Positions 58,582 through 64,000 of a DNA stretch of 64,000 bases are shown here, piece by piece (the stretch's first letter is position 1; each line of letters starts with the position of its first letter). Source of the stretch: Agapanthus africanus (taxonomy: Eukaryota > Streptophyta > Magnoliopsida > Asparagales > Amaryllidaceae); NCBI GenBank assembly GCA_030015575.1, contig JASDDO010000006.1, positions 102,292,045 to 102,356,044 on the forward strand, read 5' to 3'. A program made the translations under genes and the position numbers. Under the pieces are notes generated by a model. The model was not told where the DNA came from and did no database searches. It saw only the letters and a program-made list of their open reading frames with translations.

Positions 58582-60821
58582 ATGTCTCCAATGATGAACT
58601 CAGCTCCCATATCCTACACGATGAAGATAGACTCCAGGACGGTCCTTCCGGCCAGTCTCGGGCGACAATGGGAGGAGCCGCTGCTACCATTTGGCTCTAT
58701 TATGTTCATGCCAGTTGGCGCCATCCCAGCTCCTCAAGCCCCAGTGACAGACAAACCGGTCTTGAAAGGCAAGAGGCCAAATGTGGTGGTCTCGAAGGCA
58801 CCCCAACTCAAACGCAAATCGGTTTTTGAACGACTCTCTCTGGCCCAGCTGCGGGCAAGGCCATCAACACCAACAAAGCAAGAGGGCCTCTCGAGCAAGC
58901 TCCGGCGGTGCCCCTGACAACTGCTCGATCGGGTGTTTTCTCTAAGCTCCCCACTAATCGACTCACGGTGGCTTCCTAGGAAATGTATGCCCGCCAAGCC
59001 CTTAAAATTGAGAAGCTAAGGCAGAAAAGGCTCAGGTATAGAGCCAACAAAAGGGCTAGGGCTTCTGCTATGCTGAACCTCACGAGGTTCGAGGAACAGG
59101 GTTACCCCGCCAGAGACAAGGAAATGGCTGGATATGTGGTCCACACTGTCTACATGGTGAGCACGCGCAGCAAGAGCAAGGACGGGGCCACCACATCTCA
59201 AATCCAATCTGGCTTGAATGTGGTTGCCACTCCCTAAGAACAGCCGCCTCCACTGGACGATGAAAACCCTTTTGATGAGGCTGATAGGCAGAGAGAACCC
59301 TCAATTCATGAGGAGTCATGCTCAGAAAGCGAAGATGAGCCAACTTTCCGTCCTAAGACCGCAGAGCAGCAACTTCTCCAAGAGCTCCGAAAGCAGCTCA
59401 GAAGCAAAGACAAGGAGATGGACAAACTCTACTCCAAAATTGATGACTTGACGAATGTCGTGATGCAGCTCACGGCCCGACTTGCCTCTCAGCCGCCCAA
59501 TCAAGCGGAGGGCTCTGCTCGTGAACCGGGAAATGGTATCCCAAAGCAGCCGACGCCTATTCCCTCAAATCCAAAAGTGGGCGAACTACATGAAAACCAG
59601 TCGCATCCTATCTCGGGAAATGTCTTGGCTACCGATGACCGTAGCCCGCTAACTCAAGATCAAATCATGGATTTGGTTGCCAGCAAAGTCAAAACATTGG
59701 TGGCCGAAGCCGAAGCGCAAAAAGATATCAGCAGTACTGGGAGACCATATCCTGCTCAGTATGATCTGGTAGAATTTCCTAGCGACTATGTCATCCCCAA
59801 ATTCGGAAGATTCGATGGGAAGGGAAATGCGAATCAGCATATCGCCCACTTCAAAGCCTCATGCGGGAATACTGGGGGCAATGATGCGCTTCTCCTCCGC
59901 CAGTTCGTTAATAGCTTGACCGATGTTGCTTTCGACTGGTACGCGAGCATACCGGATGGCTCCGTCACAACTTTTTTGAAAATAGAGTCTCTGTTTCGGC
60001 AGAGGTTTATGAGCGTCAGCGATAAGATTACCATTGCCGAGCTCGTAAGGACCAAGCCCAAGAGCAGCGAAAGCAGCACGGATTTTATAACCCGATGGCG
60101 CAATCTCTCCGTCAAATGCGAACCGCCGATAGAGCAGGACCAATCTGTCAGTCTCCTTGTCGGAAATCTCAACAACTGGATGGCCTCGTTTTTATGCACC
60201 GCGGGTCTCAAAACATTCCAAAAGCTGACCAGGAAAGTCCAGATGCTGGAGCGCTCAAAACAGGAGTCCTCCTCGGATTCTCAAAATAACAATAGGTCCT
60301 GGAGAAACCGGAAGGACGATAATCGCAAAGGCGGAAACTCCGATGAGTCTGAATCTTTCAACACTTCGGCTAACTGAAATAAGCAAGGGATGAGCGGACC
60401 TAGCGCCAACCAGCCTCGGAAGCCAATGTTCGGAGAGGGAGGAGAATCTCTACTGAAAGAGAAGCTGGATAAGGTCTATTCCTTCAAAAGGGACAAAATC
60501 CGTAAAATATTCAAAGACACCCTGAAGAACGGTCTACAACTGCCAGAGTCAAAAAGACCACAGGAAGCGAAAAGGACCGACGACCCCAAATACTGCCCCT
60601 ATCACAGAGTGATAGGTCATGCCATTGAGGACTGCTTCGTCTTCAAAGATTGGGTCGAAAAGCAATACAAGGCAGGAGAGATAGAACTGTCCAAAGGCGT
60701 GTTAACAAACAGTCAAGCTGCAACCGCCAATTTCATACAAATGGAGACCGAAGTTCTTCGTGAAACCGGTTCTCTCAGACATCTGCCTTTCTCTGAAAAC
60801 AATCGACCACCACGTCATTAA
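58582..60821 (+). pseudogene. Ty3/gypsy gag (Tat/Ogre-like), frameshift and stops
   Basis: Gag forms the virus-like particle and binds element RNA. The first part reads in one frame (58582 to about 58850) and then continues in another (from about 58860), implying a frameshift. In the second frame there are stops at 58977 (TAG), 59235 (TAA) and 60375 (TGA) before the natural end at 60819 (TAA). A basic helix-rich stretch near 58983-59110 is followed by an acidic linker, a coiled-coil-like region near 59365-59480, and the Retrotrans_gag core (about 59760-60260) containing FDGKGN and an RFMS motif. The zinc-binding site near 60593-60635 has the form C-X2-H-X4-H-X4-C, as I recall for Tat-lineage gag. 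No protease follows. The lineage is inferred, not computed. Confidence 0.8.
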
Positions 60822-62504
60822 ACTGGGAACAGTCGACCTTTAAGTCGTTAAACTGGGAATGTAAAAAGAAATATGTGAATAAACAAAAAAAATTGTAAAT
60901 AAAAATAAATAAATAAATAAACAAAGCCGAAATGATTGGGCAACTCGCAATAAAAATCAGCGAGTAAAAATAAAAATAAAAATAAAGCCGAAATGATGGG
61001 GCAACCGCGAATAAATAGCCGAAATGATAGGGCAATCGCGATCTTCGCGATAAGAAAAGATAAAGTGATAGAGCAATCGCGGTAAAAAAAACAACAAAAG
61101 AGAAATAGCGGCGAATGATGAGTCGCTCCTGGTACCATATTCCAGTGCAGCGATGCAGACGCCAACCAAAATCCAATTTTTCAAAATTCTCCCAGCCCTA
61201 CGGCCAGTCCCCGAATTGACTACCGTATATAATCCATGGGCTCAAATAATTCTCAGCATACCCATACCCCACCGCAATCACCAGTTACGCGGCTGGTCTC
61301 CGCCTGTGGAATTATGCTCCATTGAGAAGTCCCACTCATGTGTCCTCACGATATATGAGGAGAACAAACCTTTGTGGGATCCTTACGACTCACGAAGGAA
61401 GAACACACTTAGGAGTCCCCACGACTCCTAAGGAGAAAATACACCTATGCGATCCTTACGACCCGTAGGGAGAATTTGCGTTTATAGGACCCTCACGGCC
61501 CATAAAATTGAAAAGTCTTAAGTGACAGGGATCTAAACCTGTCTCCTAAGCCATCGCTCCCCTACCCCAACGGCGAATGATGAGTCGATCCTGGTACCAT
61601 ATTCCAGTGTAGCGATACAGGCGCCAACCAAATTCCAAATCCCATACCCCAACGGCGAATGATGAGTCGCTCCTGGTACCACATTCCAGTGCAGCGATGC
61701 AGACGCCAACAAAGTCCTGAAATTTTTTCGGCCCAACGGTCTGGATCATACATCCTGCAAAACCGTATACAATCCACGGGCGTAAAACAATCCCAATCTC
61801 TCCAAAAAAAATTAAAATAAAATAAAAAAAGGTATGTCCACGAGCAAGATGGGCACGGATGAAAACCCGAAAGGGCTCCGTGAGTAAAAATAGCAGGACT
61901 GCCGGCGAGTTTGTGAAAACCCGAAATGGCGCAAACTCGTGAGAAAGAAATGAAATGCACTCACAAGGTCCTCTCGACTTTGTGAGGAGAAAATTCCCGC
62001 GTGAGATCCTTACGACTCACAAAGGAGCAACACACTTGGGAGTCCCCACGACTCCCAAGGAGAAAATGCACTTACGGGATCCTTACGACCTGTTTGGAGA
62101 AAATGCTTTGTGAGACCCTTACGGCTCACAAAGTTGAAAAGTCTTAGGCGATAGGGACCTAAAACCTGTCTCCTAAGCCATCGTTTCCTAATAAGCAAAC
62201 GCAAATGATGATTCGCTCCTGGTACCATATTCCAGTGTAGCGATGCTGATGCCAAACAAAAAAAACCAATCCCCAAATCCTCTAATGACTAATGATGATT
62301 CACTCCTGGTACCATATTCCAGTATAGCGATGCTGATGTCAACCCAAATCAAATCAATCCAACAACCTCTACGGCGGAATCATGCTCCGTCCCAGAATTT
62401 ACCCCGTGTCGAAATCATGCTTCGCCTCGGGATATCTACCTTCCCTGCCGGAATTATGCTCCGCCTTGGAATCAAATCAACTAACCAGCCCTGCGTCGGA
62501 ACCT
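60822..62504 (+). repeat. Repeat-rich non-coding 3' region of gypsy element
   Basis: After gag come short repeats of agccgaaatgat..ggcaa (about 60920-61080). A ~60-bp unit containing cctggtaccatattccagt then occurs five times (about 61109, 61570, 61655, 62200 and 62288). It is part of a larger ~545-bp unit that also includes paired actcc/ggagt-type blocks ending 'cctgtctcctaagccatcg' (61390-61555 and about 61970-62185). A third repeat around ggaatcatgctccg lies at 62370-62470. The open frames here follow these repeats and are not genes. Tat-lineage elements are known for tandem repeats 3' of their coding region. Confidence 0.8.
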
Positions 62505-64000
62505 GTAGCGCCTTGAAAAGTCGTTTTGGTGTTTTCCCGAAAATCGTTGAAAATTTGGTATTTTTCCGTAAATCGTCCTTTTTGTTATTTTGCAGTTTAG
62601 GACTAATTATACCTAATTTGGATAGGTAATTGCTAGTTTTTAGTAGCAAATAAGTTACTTATGAAATTCTGGTCGTTTAAAAAATTTTCCTAATTTTTCA
62701 ATTTTTAATATTATTTTAAGCCGGTAAGAAAATACATTAAATTAGCGATAAATACAAATTTAAATGGGCTAAATTTAAGCTTTAAAATCATGTTAATTAA
62801 AATCTAGTTGTAATATAAATTTTTAGTATTTTATTTCAAGTTTTAACTAATTTTTATTATGGAAAACGAAATTTATTGAATTTAAGCTTAAACTTGCAAT
62901 TTTGGACTTGTAGGGGGTCTTTTTGCATAAAATTTCTTTTGTAAAACCCCTCTCTCTCTTCCCTCACCCCTAGGCCGGCCCATTTACAGCAACCCAAGAA
63001 AAAATGCTTGCCTCTTTGACTTTTATTCTTGTGTAGAAAAGAGGTGTTTTTTTTAAAGGGTTTTGAATTTTTAATTGGTTATGGGTCTTTACTTGTTTGG
63101 TATGGGTTGACCATGACTTTCCCACACCCCACACCATTCCCCTCTCCCTTGTGCAGGCCGAAATCTGCAGCCCCACCCCTTTTCATCATTTTTCTCTTCA
63201 TCTTCTTCAAAAATTCATCAAGTTTGCTCCAAAATTGCAATTTAAACCTCACAAATTAAACCCCATCCTTCATCCCATTCTCCTTGGCCCTTCTTGCTTG
63301 GATCATGGTGCTATGAAGCCATCTTTGGAGGCCTCTTGTTCTTGCTAGATCCATAGAAATTGGGGTATAATCCTAACCCATTTAAATACTTATGGTTAAT
63401 TCCTTTAATTTAGTTGTTTTAGTGTTAATTTTAGTGCTATTTGCATACTAGTTTTTTTAAAAAGTTTATGGGTTGAAATTAAACTAGGGTTTTAGAAACC
63501 TTTAGTAGGTTAATTAAATCTATTTTGTTATCTAGTTATTATACAAACCTAATCTAAGAGATTACTTTGCTTAAGTGGGCATCGATATGTGTCAATTTAT
63601 GTTGTTCAAGTGTGAAATTGGATTTAATTGATGGTTATGAAAATCCAGAAAGGGTTGTTTATGGAAAAATATGATTTGAAGCATTGTAATGTGTTATAAT
63701 TAAAGTGATTGTTATTAACTAGTTATGCGGTTACATGTTATGCTAGGTTGTAATCCTTTTTGTCGCAAAACGACGATGTTGCGCCGATTTGTGGAATGTT
63801 TGTGCTTGCTTGTCTTACTAAATTTTTGTGGTGATGTATGCGTGACATCTTGATGTTATATTTTGGCATATCCTATGACTTTTAGGATGTGTGAGTGCGG
63901 ATTTTTGAGTGTTCGGGTTTTAGTTTTTCCGGGCGACCAAATCGACGTTTTAGTTAGTTTTTACGATTTTCGCGTGTGTTCCGCGCACCTTGTGCACGTT
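62505..64000 (+). repeat. Possible gypsy-type LTR start, runs off the window
   Basis: It starts TGTAGCGCCTTGAAAAG right after the repeats. It then has the layout of the LARD LTR: an AT-rich opening (to ~62890), a pyrimidine-rich leader-like part (62940-63360), then mixed sequence. There is no second LTR, TSD or PBS in view to prove it. I see no gene in it; the frames at 63029-63259 and 63097-63348 have no recognised domain. Confidence 0.4.

Larger units (their letters stand above)
56745..62504 (+). mobile_element. Ty3/gypsy element, Tat/Ogre-like, gag only in view
   Basis: It holds a promoter-like start (TATA at 57061), a leader with a G-box repeat array and hairpins, a gag-like reading frame broken by stops and one frameshift (about 58582-60821), and a long repeat-rich non-coding stretch. 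No protease, integrase or RT follows gag in the window. It could be a gag-only non-autonomous element (TR-GAG-like) or an element cut by the next LTR at about 62505. The left end (TGTAGGGGTAAAAATT at about 56745) is a guess, and I could not place a PBS or the LTR end. Confidence 0.6.

Noticed and set aside
58715-58722. TTGGCGCC as a possible PBS for the gypsy element
   Set aside because: It lies inside the gag-like reading frame and the bases after it do not continue like the usual plant PBS, so it is probably chance.

Overview
This window is plant nuclear DNA made almost entirely of LTR retrotransposons. The evidence is Ty1/copia polyproteins of plant type, primer-binding sites (PBS) matching plant initiator tRNA-Met, a Ty3/gypsy gag with a plant-type C-H-H-C knuckle, and long LTRs (2.0-4.7 kb). 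I see no host gene, tRNA, rRNA or CRISPR array. It looks like intergenic DNA of a large-genome angiosperm; the species cannot be named from the sequence. Boundaries were set by eye from TG...CA ends, PBS, polypurine tracts (PPT) and target-site duplications (TSD). Lineage names are from memory.

Layout. 1-13290 is a pile of partial elements: copia LTR ends, a reverse copia LTR with leader, a forward copia LTR with PBS, and three incomplete copies of a gypsy-type LTR that I call the LARD family. 13296-56656 is one copia element (B) broken by three later insertions. Copia A (19838-42816, TSD GATGC) sits in B's reverse-transcriptase region. A 12.8-kb non-coding LARD-like element (28423-41228, reverse strand, TSD CATGA) sits in A's 3' LTR. 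Copia C (45063-55336, TSD TTCAC) sits in B's 3' LTR. B has TSD CATCT and lies in a reverse LARD-family LTR. From about 56745 a Tat/Ogre-like gypsy segment follows, with a promoter, a G-box tandem array, a cluster of perfect hairpins, a gag with in-frame breaks and a repeat-rich 3' region. The last 1.5 kb looks like the start of another gypsy-type LTR.

How the parts relate. Hand-sampled LTR pair divergence (first ~240-265 bp) is below 1% for the LARD, ~2% for A, ~3% for C and ~4% for B, which fits the nesting order. A carries a full-length gag-pol with only three in-frame stops. B is more damaged. C has an internal region far more decayed than its LTRs, so it probably moved with enzymes supplied by relatives such as A. 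The LARD has no recognisable protein at all yet has near-identical LTRs, an intact PBS and PPT and a perfect TSD, so it too was mobilised in trans.

The least explained signals are RNA- or DNA-structure features rather than genes. They include a compensating stem-loop module in the 2-kb copia leaders (duplicated in C), twin 26-bp palindromes in B's leader, a polypyrimidine-CAG acceptor just before gag in all three copia elements, eight G-box-like sites at ~58-bp spacing in the gypsy element, and four back-to-back perfect inverted repeats just downstream of them.
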